Positions 18,207 to 28,257 of a DNA stretch of 34,037 bases are shown piece by piece. Origin of the DNA: Fragilaria crotonensis (lineage: Eukaryota; Bacillariophyta; Fragilariophyceae; Fragilariales; Fragilariaceae). The notes under the pieces were generated by a model. That model had not been told where the DNA came from and ran no database searches. It was given only the letters and a program-made list of their open reading frames with translations. Each line of letters begins with the position of its first letter. Position 1 is the first letter of the stretch. Location of the stretch: assembly GCA_022925895.1 (NCBI GenBank), contig JAKSYS010000668.1, positions 1 through 34,037 of the forward strand, read 5' to 3'. The translations under genes and the position numbers were made by a program.

Positions 18207-20567
18207 TTAGTTTGAACCCAGAGGAATCGCACCTGACTTCATGTCAACGGCCCACCACATGAATCCTCGGAAGCACGCCTTGGACGCAAAGTCGTGTTTG
18301 ATCTGCAATGTATCTGGATTATCGAAGGTGATCAACTCATTGCCATTGACAACCATCTCCATGGTCGCACTGTCGGGATTGTACCGAATGGAATTGTAAT
18401 TGCCGCTCTGAAAGAGCTCATCGATGGCATAATAAGGCATGAAGCCTGCTGTTCCTGTACATCCACCAGAGCCCGGGCCTGAAAGGCGCATCCACCAGTG
18501 GTGCAGCTCGGGTCAGCGAGAATGTAGGAGCGACCGTATGCTGCGAGGCCGAGAGCCATCTTGCTGGATGCCACCCCGGCATCGAGGAAGTATCGAACCG
18601 CGTCAAAGATGGCAGGCAAGTCTGAATTTGCACCAATTACTTTGGGGTTATCCCATTCGCCGTGAACATCGTATGCCATCAAGTTGAACAAGTCAAGTCC
18701 CTTTGCCAATGCCGGAAGATCGTACCCATCTGTAAGTTTCCCTTGGAATATCGGAACTGCCATGGTCAACTCCAAAGCCACCGGAGCTGCATCGAATGCG
18801 GCGCGTATGGCGTCGACCAAGAGTCCAAAGTTGGCCTTGTCTGCCGCCTGACCTCCACGAGTGGGGTCGCCGGGGTATTCCCAATCCAAATCGACTCCGT
18901 CGAAGCCGTGTTGTTGACAGAATTGAACACACGATGCTGCAAACGCCGCACGGTTTTCGGGTGTGCTCGCAGTTTCAGAGAATCGGGTCTGCGTTGGACC
19001 AGGATCATTGAAAGTCCAGCCGCCGACGGCAATGAGAGTTTTCAGCTCTGGGTGCGTTTGCTTAAGATTGTTGAGGGCTTGGTACTGTGGTACTTCCGAG
19101 TCGCTAGCTCCACCCCAAGCTTCCAACTGAAAATTGGCATTGATGGAGGCGAAGGAATAAATCAAGTGGGTATAGCCGTTTCCGCCGACGTCAATCGCGC
19201 TCGGAACGACAGGGTTGCATCCTCTTGTAGCTGACCAACTTTGGTAATAACCGACGTTGACTGTCATGACATTTTCGACTCCAGAGCATTCACCGTCTGC
19301 ATAGTCTGGAAACTGAATTGATGTCACCGCGGAAGGGGCGGTTGGAGTTATCACTGAGGATGGTGCCATCACTGGAGCAGTCGGTATGGCTGGCGTTGGA
19401 AGTGGGGAAGTTGGGGTATTAGGGGCAGGAATTGTGGGTCCTGTACAGTATTCAGGACCAACACCGCACCAACCGAAGGAGGAGCAGCAATCCTGTGGAG
19501 TGGAGCAAATTCCATTACCGACCATGCCATTGCCACAAGTACCACTTGCGATGGGCGCCGTTGGCCTACCGATGACTGGAGGAGCACTGACTGGAGCCTC
19601 TGGAGAACCACCGACTGGAGCCTCTGGAAAACCACCAACTGGAGCTTTTGAAGAACCACCGACTGGAGCCTCTGAAAAACCACCAACTGGAGCCTCTGGA
19701 GAACCACCAACTGGAGCCTCCGGAGAAACACCGACTGGAGCCTCTGGAGAAACACCGACAGGAGCCTCTGAAAAACCACCGACTGGGGCCTCTGGAGAGC
19801 CACCAACTGGGGCCTCTGGAGAGCCACCAACTGGAGCCTCTGGAGAAACACCGACTGGAGCCTCTGAAAACACACCGACTGGAGCCTCTGAAAAACCACC
19901 AACTGGAGCCTCTGGAGAAACACCGACTGGAGCCTGTGGAGCAATACCAACTGGTGCGAGGACAGGCGGAGCTGTTACTTGTAAAGGTGCCCATGTTACT
20001 GCTGGTGTTGGAAGTGGGCCAGACGTGGCAGGAACGGTCGTTCCTGTGCAGTATTCAGGACCGACGCCGCACCATCCATAAGTGGAGCAGCATTGGCCAG
20101 CCATAGGACAAAGTCCGTTACCCACATTACCATCGCCACAAGTACCGCCCGTGCGTTCGGTTTCTTGCATCATCGCAACTCCGGTAGCCCAATGGACGGA
20201 ATTGGAATCATAGAGCTGGCCTGTGCTTTCGCGATGACGAGCCATGCCATTCATTGCACCCACCGTGCGTGTATGCCAGGCCGTCGTTCTAAACTCTTGT
20301 CCGCCACGAAGACCGGCAGACTACAAGGTGAAATAAATTGAGGGGAAAATTGCACATGGTTAGTGATGAGAGATTTGTTTGATTCCATCGTATGCAGTGA
20401 TTTACAATGTCTCCTCGCCGCGTGCCACGCCCTAGTGGAATTTGAATTGATAGCGCCGTATTACAACTTACATTCGAGTTGGCATGACGTTTTGTGCCAG
20501 TACTGCCCATCGCGGTTGAGTCAGGAAGTGAAATTAGGATGCATGCTGCGGTCAAAGTGATCTTCAT
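18207..20567 (-). CDS. Secreted GH18 chitinase with two hevein-type chitin-binding domains and a 24-bp-repeat linker; one apparent frameshift
   Basis: Hydrolyses beta-1,4 GlcNAc links in chitin. Exon 1 (20567-20472, 32 codons) encodes a signal peptide, MKITLTAACILISLPDSTAM. Exon 2 runs from 20320 in phase 0. Hevein domain 1 (about residues 92-125) reads TCGDGNVGNGLCPMAGQCCS then TYGWCGVGPEYCTG. A linker follows with 14 units of (E)APVGGSP (162-273), then hevein domain 2 (293-326). The GH18 barrel starts near 386 with TVNVGYYQSW; it has LKTLIAVGGWTF and the catalytic GFDGVDLDWEYPG (Glu near residue 513). MAYDVHGEWDN and LGLAAYGRSY follow. Near 18479 one base is missing after TTGGCAFQ; adding one G restores GSGGCTGTAGFMPYYAIDEL to the final FRGFMWWAVDMKSGAIP. 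In diatoms such enzymes act on chitin fibrils or walls. Its 5' end is duplicated at 29,380-30,080. Confidence 0.93.
19598..19933 (-). repeat. 24-bp minisatellite (14 units) coding for the chitinase linker
   Basis: Fourteen tandem 24-bp units of the type ACTGGAGCCTCTGGAGAAC on the plus strand encode eight-residue units APVGGSPE/APVGVSPE/APVGGFSE in the minus-strand chitinase. Unit variants are interspersed (GSP, VSP, GFS, VFS, GSSK), as expected from unequal exchange. Because 24 is a multiple of three and the units lack stops, four other frames also stay open here; those are shadows. Confidence 0.95.
20321..20471 (-). other. Intron of the chitinase gene (151 bp)
   Basis: The donor GTAAGT follows the AAC TCG AAT codons; the acceptor is TTTCACCTTGTAG. 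It lies in phase 0 directly after the signal-peptide exon. The paralogous gene at 29.8 kb has an intron at the identical codon (29655-29813). Confidence 0.88.
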
Positions 20568-21431
20568 GGTATTGCGTTTGAGTTTGCTTCTGGATAATCC
20601 CAGATCTTGATTTGTGAGCTAAAGGCTGAAGTTGCTTAATGATAATGCAACGGGCAATTAAGAAATCGTATCCATGCCGAACAAGACAGATAGCGAATAT
20701 GTACGATTCTAACAAGGAGATGATTCGGAAGCAAAACGCGACTCCTATCGTATCAGAAAGAGTCTTGAAGCGCTCATGTGTGGAGGATCAAGTTCGTCGT
20801 TGGCACACTCATGATTTGGAAGTATCGCGCACGATTCGCAGAAGTGTGGTTACCGCGTACTGGAGTATAGTATACACTCGAAACGAGAAAGAAACGAGAA
20901 ACGACAGGCACGAAATAAATAATATAAAGTGTGAATGAATTGACCCCCCCCGCATCTACCACTTACGTCTGCCTGGTACTCCAGTACTCGTACAACGCAC
21001 ATTCATAGCGTCGCCCCAACGAGCGCAACCAATTCTGCTACTGCGAGACTCCCGAGAATAGCACTCCAGTACCCAGTACATGCAACGACTACTGTATGTT
21101 CGTACCAGTACTTTGAATACTGTACGCCCATAGATTATCGTGACGTATGCCACGTAGGCAGTGCACGAGCGTGGCTTTGGACTGACACCATCATTTCACG
21201 AACAAATTCATCATCAAAAACAGGTGCCATCCAAGCGCAGAGGCGACCAGCGCAGTGGCGTACAGCAGGTGTGGCTGCATGCTTCATTAGTTACACACCG
21301 CAGTAAGACCATAAGTATTAAAAGGCATCCTTAGAATCAACACGCCACACAAGAAGACACAAGCCCAAAAAGCAGCTCGAAACAAAGATTGCGACGTTAG
21401 CAACGAGGACGACAATAAGCGCTACAACAAA
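20568..21431. promoter_or_regulatory. Divergent intergenic/promoter region (chitinase and HCF164-like gene)
   Basis: The left part is the chitinase promoter. Blocks at about 20568-20620 and 20785-20840 recur upstream of the paralogue at 29.9-30.1 kb, including a 21-bp identical word at 20817-20837 (GGAAGTATCGCGCACGATTC within it). The middle holds a C8 run (20943-20950) and many GTACTGGAGT-like palindromic words. The right part precedes the HCF164-like gene, with a possible TATA-like TATTAAAAG at about 21317. No coding region is supported. Confidence 0.5.
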
Positions 21432-22355
21432 ATGCCTCTGAACAACAGAATATGTTCACTGAACCATGGCGTCGTGACTAGTGCAATTTTACATTTGGTG
21501 GTGTGGTCGTCGCGATCTATTCCAGTCGACTCTTTCATCATTACGAATGCAATAGTCAATTCCAACCCAATGAGTACCAACACGCAATTGCTAACCTCTT
21601 TGAGGAAAATGGTCGACAGTAACGACGGCACAATGGCTTCGTCTGTGACTGATGGTCAAATTGAAGAACCGAAAGTAGCGTTGCAAGCAGAGGACATTCT
21701 TCTGGACGGTGCGTCATTCTGGGAGGCAGATCAGCCGCTTGTGTGTTCACCTTCGAAACGTATGGAACAGCAAAAAGCACAAACTGCCTCATACGACGAA
21801 TTAATCAAAGAATCTCGCCTTCGAAACATCCGAGTCGCAATCGTTTCTGTAGTGCTGGCTATCACAAATTTTGTCTGGCAGTATTCGCATCCAGTGACGG
21901 AAGTTCAACTCTTAATGTCCATGCAACAGTCTTCCGTGCCCATGTCCCTCGTTGGAAACAATGGAAAACCGTCTGTTGTTGATTTTTGGGCTCCCTGGTG
22001 TGAAAATTGCAAATTTGCAGCCCCGACATTGCGACAAGTGGAAGATGAGTACAGAGATCGAGTCAATTTTGTCATGGTCAATTGTGGTGGAGATGATGAT
22101 ATGAAGCAGGCGTGGCCGTATCTGGAAGCCTTTCGAGTTGATGCAATTCCTCATTTGGCCTTGGTCAGTGCCGATGGTGTGGTGGAAACGTCCCTGATTG
22201 GACCAACTCCCAAATCGGTCCTAGAGGCGGATTTAAATACGCTACTGGAGAATGCCAAACAAACGTCCCAAGAAGAGCCGCATCACCAGGCGTTACCGTA
22301 CGTTATGCTGGATGTCTTTGCGAATTCACCGGAGCTACGTAAAGTACATTTTTGA
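21432..22355 (+). CDS. Membrane-anchored thioredoxin-like protein, HCF164/TxlA type
   Basis: One of the few uninterrupted genes (307 residues). The N-terminus is hydrophobic in part (TSAILHLVVW), consistent with a plastid presequence, followed by an acidic spacer. A membrane helix lies at about residues 134-150 (RVAIVSVVLAITNFVWQ). The thioredoxin domain (about 165-280) has VVDFWAPWCENCKFAAPTL with the redox pair CENC (190-193), then DRVNFVMVNCGGDD and the cis-Pro motif DAIPHLALVSADG. WCENC followed by APT, VNFVMVN and IPHLALV are the features of plant HCF164 and cyanobacterial TxlA. Those proteins carry reducing power across the thylakoid membrane for cytochrome b6f assembly. The role here is inferred from the family. 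It is divergent to the chitinase; co-function is not implied. Confidence 0.88.
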   Translation: MPLNNRICSLNHGVVTSAILHLVVWSSRSIPVDSFIITNAIVNSNPMSTNTQLLTSLRKMVDSNDGTMASSVTDGQIEEPKVALQAEDILLDGASFWEADQPLVCSPSKRMEQQKAQTASYDELIKESRLRNIRVAIVSVVLAITNFVWQYSHPVTEVQLLMSMQQSSVPMSLVGNNGKPSVVDFWAPWCENCKFAAPTLRQVEDEYRDRVNFVMVNCGGDDDMKQAWPYLEAFRVDAIPHLALVSADGVVETSLIGPTPKSVLEADLNTLLENAKQTSQEEPHHQALPYVMLDVFANSPELRKVHF

Positions 22356-22819
22356 AGAATAAATTAAATTCACGAGGGGTGAGTTAGCAAGCGCCGCCTT
22401 AGTCAAGCCTTGATGTATACCAAAGGCTCCATTTTCGATCGTCAGGCTGTGTTACAGGATGACAAGTCTTCCATAAAGGTGGGAGCGGCAGTGGTCGCAT
22501 GTCTTGCTCAACTTCCGCACAAGTAAAATTTAAGTTAGATTGTATCCTTTTGACGACATTTTCAAGGCTGAAAGAGTGCTAAGTCTCGTACCTGTAGAAT
22601 GATTAGAGGCGGCAACAACTTGTCGATACGATAACTTTATCGTTAAGCAGGATTTCAGAACGCGACTTCCTTTGCTGTCCAAGGATGCGATCGGCGTGAT
22701 GTAGACTTGGTAGTATATCTGTACAGCGCGAATAGGACTACGGGAAGCGGAACATCACTCAAAAATGGTTCCTACGTTATTGATGCAGTACTATGGCAAC
22801 TACCGAAGCCACCGTATCT
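22356..22819. other. Intergenic between HCF164-like gene and dehydrogenase
   Basis: Convergent 3' region. AATAAATT occurs just after the HCF164-like stop. The rest shows no gene, RNA or repeat that I can support. Confidence 0.45.
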
Positions 22820-23588
22820 TCAAGCTGGAATAGGTTCTGCGGGCTGAGGAGTTGCCATCACGACCTCCATTGCCTTGGCATCAGCCTGCCATCCAGCGTG
22901 AAGCTGGATTGCCATTTCATCTGGAAATACATCTTCATTCCCAGTTAAAAAGGGCATCCACAATAGCACTCGCAACAGCTGATGGTGGTGTCTTGTCAAA
23001 TGGGAGACCGTCTGCCATGTCTGTGTCTATAGGACCAGGATAAACACCAATCACCAGTGTTTCATGTCCAAAGTCGCGACGCTGCGCTTGCGTCAATGAA
23101 TGAATGGCGGCCTTCGATGCAGAGTACGTTCCAGCAATGTTGAAATTAATGAAACTGGCGATTGATGCAACATTGACAACGGCAGTATTGCTCTTGCCCT
23201 TCAAGTTCTTGGCGAAGCTATGGTTGATTCTGAGAGGACCAAAGTAGTTCACTTCGATCTCCTTGACTGCCTCATCCAGAGTGTTGCTATCAAGTGCCGA
23301 GGCAGCATATCCTGCATACCCAGCATTGTTGATGAAAGATTGACATCAGGGTAGAGGTCACCGAGGCTCGAATTTGGTCCTTGTCTGCAACATCGAGGAA
23401 ACAGCGACAACTCGTCCGCCGGCTGTCTGGACGAGTTCATCAAGCTGGCTTGCGTCACGGGCAGTGGCGTACACCTTCTTGACTCCGTTCGCAAGCAGGG
23501 CATCCACAATGGCGCGGCCGATGCCATTCTTCTTGTTCGTTCCAGTCACGAATGCGACGGCGTCGTTGATTTGGAAAGTAGTAGTCAT
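22820..23588 (-). CDS. Short-chain dehydrogenase/reductase (classical SDR), several apparent frameshifts
   Basis: An NAD(P)-dependent oxidoreductase of unknown substrate. The start (23588) reads MTTTFQINDAVAFVTGTNKK then NGIGRAIVDALL, the Rossmann TGxxxGIG motif. LDVADKDQIRA (cofactor-adenine Asp), then NNAGYAGYAASAL, follow in other frames. From 23252 the frame MNYFGPLRINHSFAKNLKGK leads to VVNVASIASFINF (catalytic Ser) and YSASKAAIHSL (catalytic YxxxK), then VYPGPIDTDMADG. Three shifts near 23397, 23365 and 23336 are each cured by one base added to a short homopolymer. A further shift near 22933 opens a C-terminal tail (DEMAIQLHAGWQADAKAMEV) ending at 22820, so the gene extends beyond the apparent stop. 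Restored length would be about 250 residues, normal for the family. It is likely functional, with sequence errors. Confidence 0.88.
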
Positions 23589-25143
23589 GATTGTGTTGTT
23601 ATGCGCAATTCTGAACTGGTTCGTTGTTTTGCTTTTCTAGGTTTTTATTTTGTGAGCGTTGTGGAGCATGCATGATAAGAGGGATGAAAGCCCCACGTAT
23701 GAACTCAGCAAAGTGGTCGCGAATCAAGCATCGCGACGAGATTTATATATAAATGATTATTCATATATCTGTTCGTTGTTCGTCCTGGATCTTCAAGGAG
23801 GATCGCGAGTCGAGGGGTGATATTTGTTCATATGTGTGCGGTACTACAGTACTCCATTATGCATTTATGATTTTTCAAGATCCGTTCGTTGATCGTCCTG
23901 GATCATCATAGAACTGTCGAATTGGGCTCCAGGATCCTATTGGAAAGTCGTATGTCACCCGCTTTTCTCTCAACTGGGTACAAGTACCAGTAGTTGGTAC
24001 GTACATAGGAGTATGTGATTGTACTCCTACGAACATTAATGACGAATTGAAAATAATGAGGCCGGAGCTAAAAGCCTCAAATGCGGACATCCGTTGAGTG
24101 TATCATTGGACTTTTAACGTGTTGACTTTTAAACAGGATCCGTTAATACCTATGTTTTTTTTACGAAACGCTGATACTTAAGGACTCAATACGCCCTGCA
24201 AACATGTGAGAGATATGCATATACCACCACCTAAACTCGGGACTTGGGACGAGTCGCCGTGTACTGGTACTTGTACTGGACTCTGAACTCTGAATACAAC
24301 GAACGAAAATCGAACTCCAAGACACAACGAACGTTTTCAGTTCATACCGTTCAATGATTCATTTATATCACTGTATTAGGTCGATGGTCGATAGTCCACA
24401 TCTCGATGAGCGCGCAAATGGCAAACATTCCATGATGGAATGGTACATTGCGCTCAAGTAGTTGGAAGTGTGATGGCCGTGTATGCTGTGATCTGTCGCG
24501 GCCTAGCTTGAGTCTTGGGGCGGTCTGATCGGCCGTGGTCGTAAGCACTCCAACTCATACCTGCACCCTGAACCAGGTGAACAGTGAGCACTCCAACTCG
24601 TTCCAGGATCAGGTGCAGTAGCCAGGTATTGTACTGGCACCGTAGTTGGTGACGAGGCATCCCATCGTGACAATTCCGTCATCAGTTACTGCATCCATCA
24701 TCGATTGAGTCCACGGAGAAAACTACCGGTAGATGTGACAACTGAGGTGCTTTGAACGGAACCATGTTGTGTGTATCACATCGGAATGACTTCCAGGTAC
24801 CAAACGATGGATTGCCTACACCGCCTGTCCCGTAACGCCGTACTTCCACGGTGGTTCGTTTTCAACTTGACTGCAGCGGGGCAAAGATAGGAGTTACTGT
24901 GATCCATTACATTGTATCTCCTCCCAACTGGTTGGAGTACTCATCAATCCACACAAGCATTCCGGCATGCTTGACTCTCAACAGGATGAGCCCTGGGCCC
25001 GGTTCTCCAAATTCAGTATGATTCAGGTCACAAAACCAAAGTGCATACCTGAAAACAAAGTTCTGTCATTTGTGTTTGACCTACACTCACATACACGCCC
25101 AAACCAGTCGACTACTGCATAAGCTTGATCTCGCATTTGCGTC
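23589..25143. other. Gene-poor intergenic stretch
   Basis: No supported gene in about 1.5 kb. Two imperfect copies of GTTCGTTG(T/A)TCGTCCTGGATC lie at about 23769 and 23884. The region is rich in palindromic GTAC words (for example around 24255-24280). It should hold the promoters of the dehydrogenase (left) and the LRR gene (right). Open frames here lack motifs and are taken as noise. Confidence 0.4.
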
Positions 25144-27941
25144 ATGAAACTCTTGCCACGTGCCCTCGTCCTTGTGCTGGGCGGCAGCTTGGCGACGACA
25201 GCTGCCAATGTTCGCGAAAATGGTGAAAACTGCGAGGCGTCAAGTCTTGCCGTCCACGATGCATTACGTTTGCAGTGGAGAGACATCTCAGTTGTGGGCT
25301 CATGGATGGTGTTTTACTGTTCAAGAAGATGTCAACCCATGGGATACCAAACGATTCTCCACTGCCAATTGTGCGCCACTGGGAACGTGCGAAAACGGAT
25401 TTTGTGGCATGGAATTGGTTGGTGATTTGACTGTCAGGGTTGGAGAAGCAGGTCATCACGGATCTTACTACTACACAACCTACGCCTTGCAAGATGGAGG
25501 TGATGACCGCTTCACGCACTGCTCCATGTATCCTTGCACAAAGGAAGAGTGCGCCGTTCCAGAGCAAATGGTGAGTTGGAATTCATTCACTTGCCTCGAC
25601 CAAATATGTGTGTTTACTAACTCGTCGTCGTCACAGGGTCTCGAACTTCAATTCTCTTTCTTCACAGGAGCTGTCAGAGTTGACGACTTTGCTGCTGTTC
25701 CATTGTTGGTGCAAGAGTTTTACCTCAAAGCTGCATTTGTCGGAGCTCCACTCCTCAACGGCAAGGACAATCGATTCGGGCCCATGCACATGGAATGGAT
25801 GGATGATCCAGTTGGATGTCGTGTGGCCACCTCTCTGCCTTCGCCCCGTCGCTCCTCCTTTGGATCCAGTCATTTGGACGAACAACACAGCTCAAGATTC
25901 GCTGTATTGTGAAGGCGAGAGTGCCTTTACCCTTGCCAGTTGTCGCACCAACTCTGGAACCTTCAAGTGTCCCTACTGTGTCTCCGTCCTTGTCCGTATC
26001 TCCAAGTTCTGCTCCCAGCCACACTGCCATTGGAGTTGAACAGATGGATGGCCTTCGCGCATTGTACGATGCAACCGAGATGTCGGCTGCTATATCGAAA
26101 GAAGTACACAACTGGTTCAGAGCAAAGACTATTGCCGCTATACAGGCGTCACGTGCGACGAGCGAGGTTATGTTATAATGTTGGACGTTACTGATCGCCG
26201 GTTGGCCGGTACAATCCCCGCGAGCCTGGAAAAGCTTGGACGATTGAGACAACTCAAACTTGTCAACAATCGTATCAAAGGAACTATCCCGGAGAAGCTC
26301 TGTAACATGCAGCAGCTCACGCAGCTGGAGTTGGGAACAAATCAATTGACCGGTTCCATTCCACCGTGCTTGAACCGTCTGCGCCACCTGCGTCGCATGC
26401 TTCTCCAGTTCAACGATTTGAGTGGGACTATTCCGTCCGAGTTTTGCCAGTTTGGTCAATTGAATTCTTTTGACATTGCTGGAAATCGTGACATGCACGG
26501 TGAGATTCCGCCTTGTATGGGAGCCTGCCTCTAGACTTCCTTCGCGTCGATAATGTTGGGTTGGTGGGCACGGTTCCACCACGTCTTTGCACTCGCAAGT
26601 CGATGAACGGCGAACCCTAACCCGTATGGATGCAACGCTATTGCTTGCCCAGCAGGTACCTTTGAGCCCACTGTTGGGCGATCATACAACCAGGATCCCA
26701 GTGTATTCCTTGCGATGTCCCTTCCAACGTCATTGGTTCTACCATTTGCCGATATGTCTTGAACAATACTGTCATTTCGGTTACGGATCCACCAAGTTCG
26801 TTACCGACCTCGTCTCCATCGCTGTCCCCACTGACAGAATCTCAACATTCCTTCCAACTTTCCTCTCACCTACCATGTCCGATTATCCAAGTATAACGCT
26901 AGATTATCCGATCAGCGGGGCTCTACAGAGCCATCTTTGGCACCTAGCTCCCTCCCAACCCTTCCGTCGTCTACCGTGATACCTTCGGCTCCTTCGTTCC
27001 GCCCATCGGTTACTCCATCCTCAACTCCGTCGCTTGGGTTTGTTGTTCTGAACGTCACAGCTGTTTTCTACAATGTTCAAGGCATGCTCGAAAGTGGCGA
27101 TTTGCAAACTTTGACCCGCGAGACCATGGGATACCTGCTGTCGTCCAACGTCGCTGTTGAGAGTGTCACCATCTTGAATCAGTCGATTGGAAATTCTTCG
27201 AGCGGAGGGCCCAACTCGCCCAAAAACCAGAAGATGGCGCCGACTCGTGAACTCTCTGGTAGTTGATTTTGGAATTGAAGGAAGGGTTTCGGATGCTTCT
27301 AGTTTCGAGGCGCAAGTGCAATCTGCCCTCGTCGATAATTTCTCCAGCTATTCGAGCTACTTGACGGAAGCGCTCCCGGCTTTGGCGCCCGTCACTTCAG
27401 CTCCGACTTCATCTCAACTCGTGCTCCAACTCAGATTAGGGAACAGAATGAGTTTATTGTCAGATCTGAAGACGGTAGCTCCGTTAACTGGTGGTTGTTG
27501 GGATCGGCAATCGGGCTGTCGGTTGTGGCGATCCTTGCTGTTTTGTTTGTACGCCACGCTCGACGAGCCTGTCGCAACCGAACCGTCTCTTTCTGTGGAA
27601 CAAACGGCTATAACTGTAAGTGTTCCGCACGCGTTACGGGAATTTTCTTGTCTTTTTGTACAACCATGCTAATGTCGTCGCGCTACGCGTTCCATCTCAA
27701 TCTTCAGGGTTCAGCTGGACTACCATCTGTACAGCTCAACGATGGTCTCGGCGACGTTCTCTCAGACGAGTCTAGTTCTGGCTGGAATTCGACCTCATCA
27801 CCTGGTGAATTTGGTAATGATGAAGATTTTGTTCACGATGAAGTTGTGCGGGAGTGGACTTCTAGTGCCTCTACTATGGACGCTGACTCGTATTTGACCT
27901 CACCAATGAGGAGAAACATGACGGAGGAGGAGCTGATTTAG
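25144..27941 (+). CDS. LRR receptor-like type I membrane protein, two introns, frameshifted
   Basis: The start at 25144 gives a signal peptide (MKLLPRALVLVLGGSLATTA). A Cys-containing extracellular domain follows (CAPLGTCENGFCGMELVGDL, HCSMYPCTKEECAVPEQM, then SFFTGAVRVDDFAAVPLLVQ). A Ser/Pro spacer (APTLEPSSVPTVSPSLSVSP) precedes an LRR cap (ALYDATE...DYCRYTGVTCDERGYV), and about five plant-type LRRs such as LAGTIPASLEKLGRLRQLKL (about 26180-26560). A Cys-rich cap (CNAIACPAGTFEP), a second Ser/Pro spacer, and a membrane-proximal domain (LNVTAVFYNVQGMLESGDLQ) follow. One helix (WWLLGSAIGLSVVAILAVLF, about 27493-27550), a basic stop-transfer and an acidic Ser-rich tail of about 100 residues end the protein. 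There is no kinase. The tail would depend on partners; a surface sensor or adhesion role is inferred. Several single-base shifts break the frame. Confidence 0.85.
25571..25636 (+). other. Intron 1 of the LRR gene (66 bp, in frame)
   Basis: The donor is GTGAGT after GAGCAAATG. A perfect TACTAAC branch point lies at about 25615-25621, and the acceptor is GTCACAG. It sits in phase 0 and its length is a multiple of three without stops, so an unspliced reading would silently add 22 residues. Confidence 0.82.
27616..27707 (+). other. Intron 2 of the LRR gene (92 bp)
   Basis: The donor is GTAAGT, a branch-like TGCTAAT lies at about 27667, and the acceptor is ATCTTCAG. It joins SVEQTAIT to GSAGLPSVQLNDGLGDVL in phase 0, linking the membrane helix part to the cytosolic tail. 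Confidence 0.75.
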
Positions 27942-28257
27942 GGGAGGAGTGCCCAAGAAACGTGACGAATCGAATGTAATGTTATAACCGAACATATGAT
28001 ATGAGACGAGACTGGCAGGCCTTAGTACCATATAAGTTTTGTGATTATCCCAACTACTCAGCCTTGTTTGCACTGCAGATTCGAACTCAGCTTCTGATGT
28101 ATCCTAGTCCAGTCCTTGAGGTAGAGAGCCTAGGGGAAACAAGCAAAGCAGAAGTTCACATTTATTGATGCATAAACTTGTATAAAGCAGTCATTTAGAC
28201 TCGTTACTAAAAGGGAAGGCATTACACCTGAATGCAATCATGCGATTCCCAAGCTTA
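27942..28257. other. Convergent 3' intergenic region
   Basis: Lies between the LRR gene and the second chitin-binding gene. It should hold both 3' ends; nothing else is recognised. Confidence 0.4.

Noticed and set aside
19598-19933. Possible CRISPR-like array
   Set aside because: Units are contiguous with no unique spacers, are coding, and the genome is eukaryotic; it is a minisatellite.
19386-20106. Long open frames on the plus strand and in two other minus frames over the chitinase linker
   Set aside because: They exist only because the 24-bp repeat is a multiple of three without stops; the minus-strand frame with hevein and GH18 domains is the real one.
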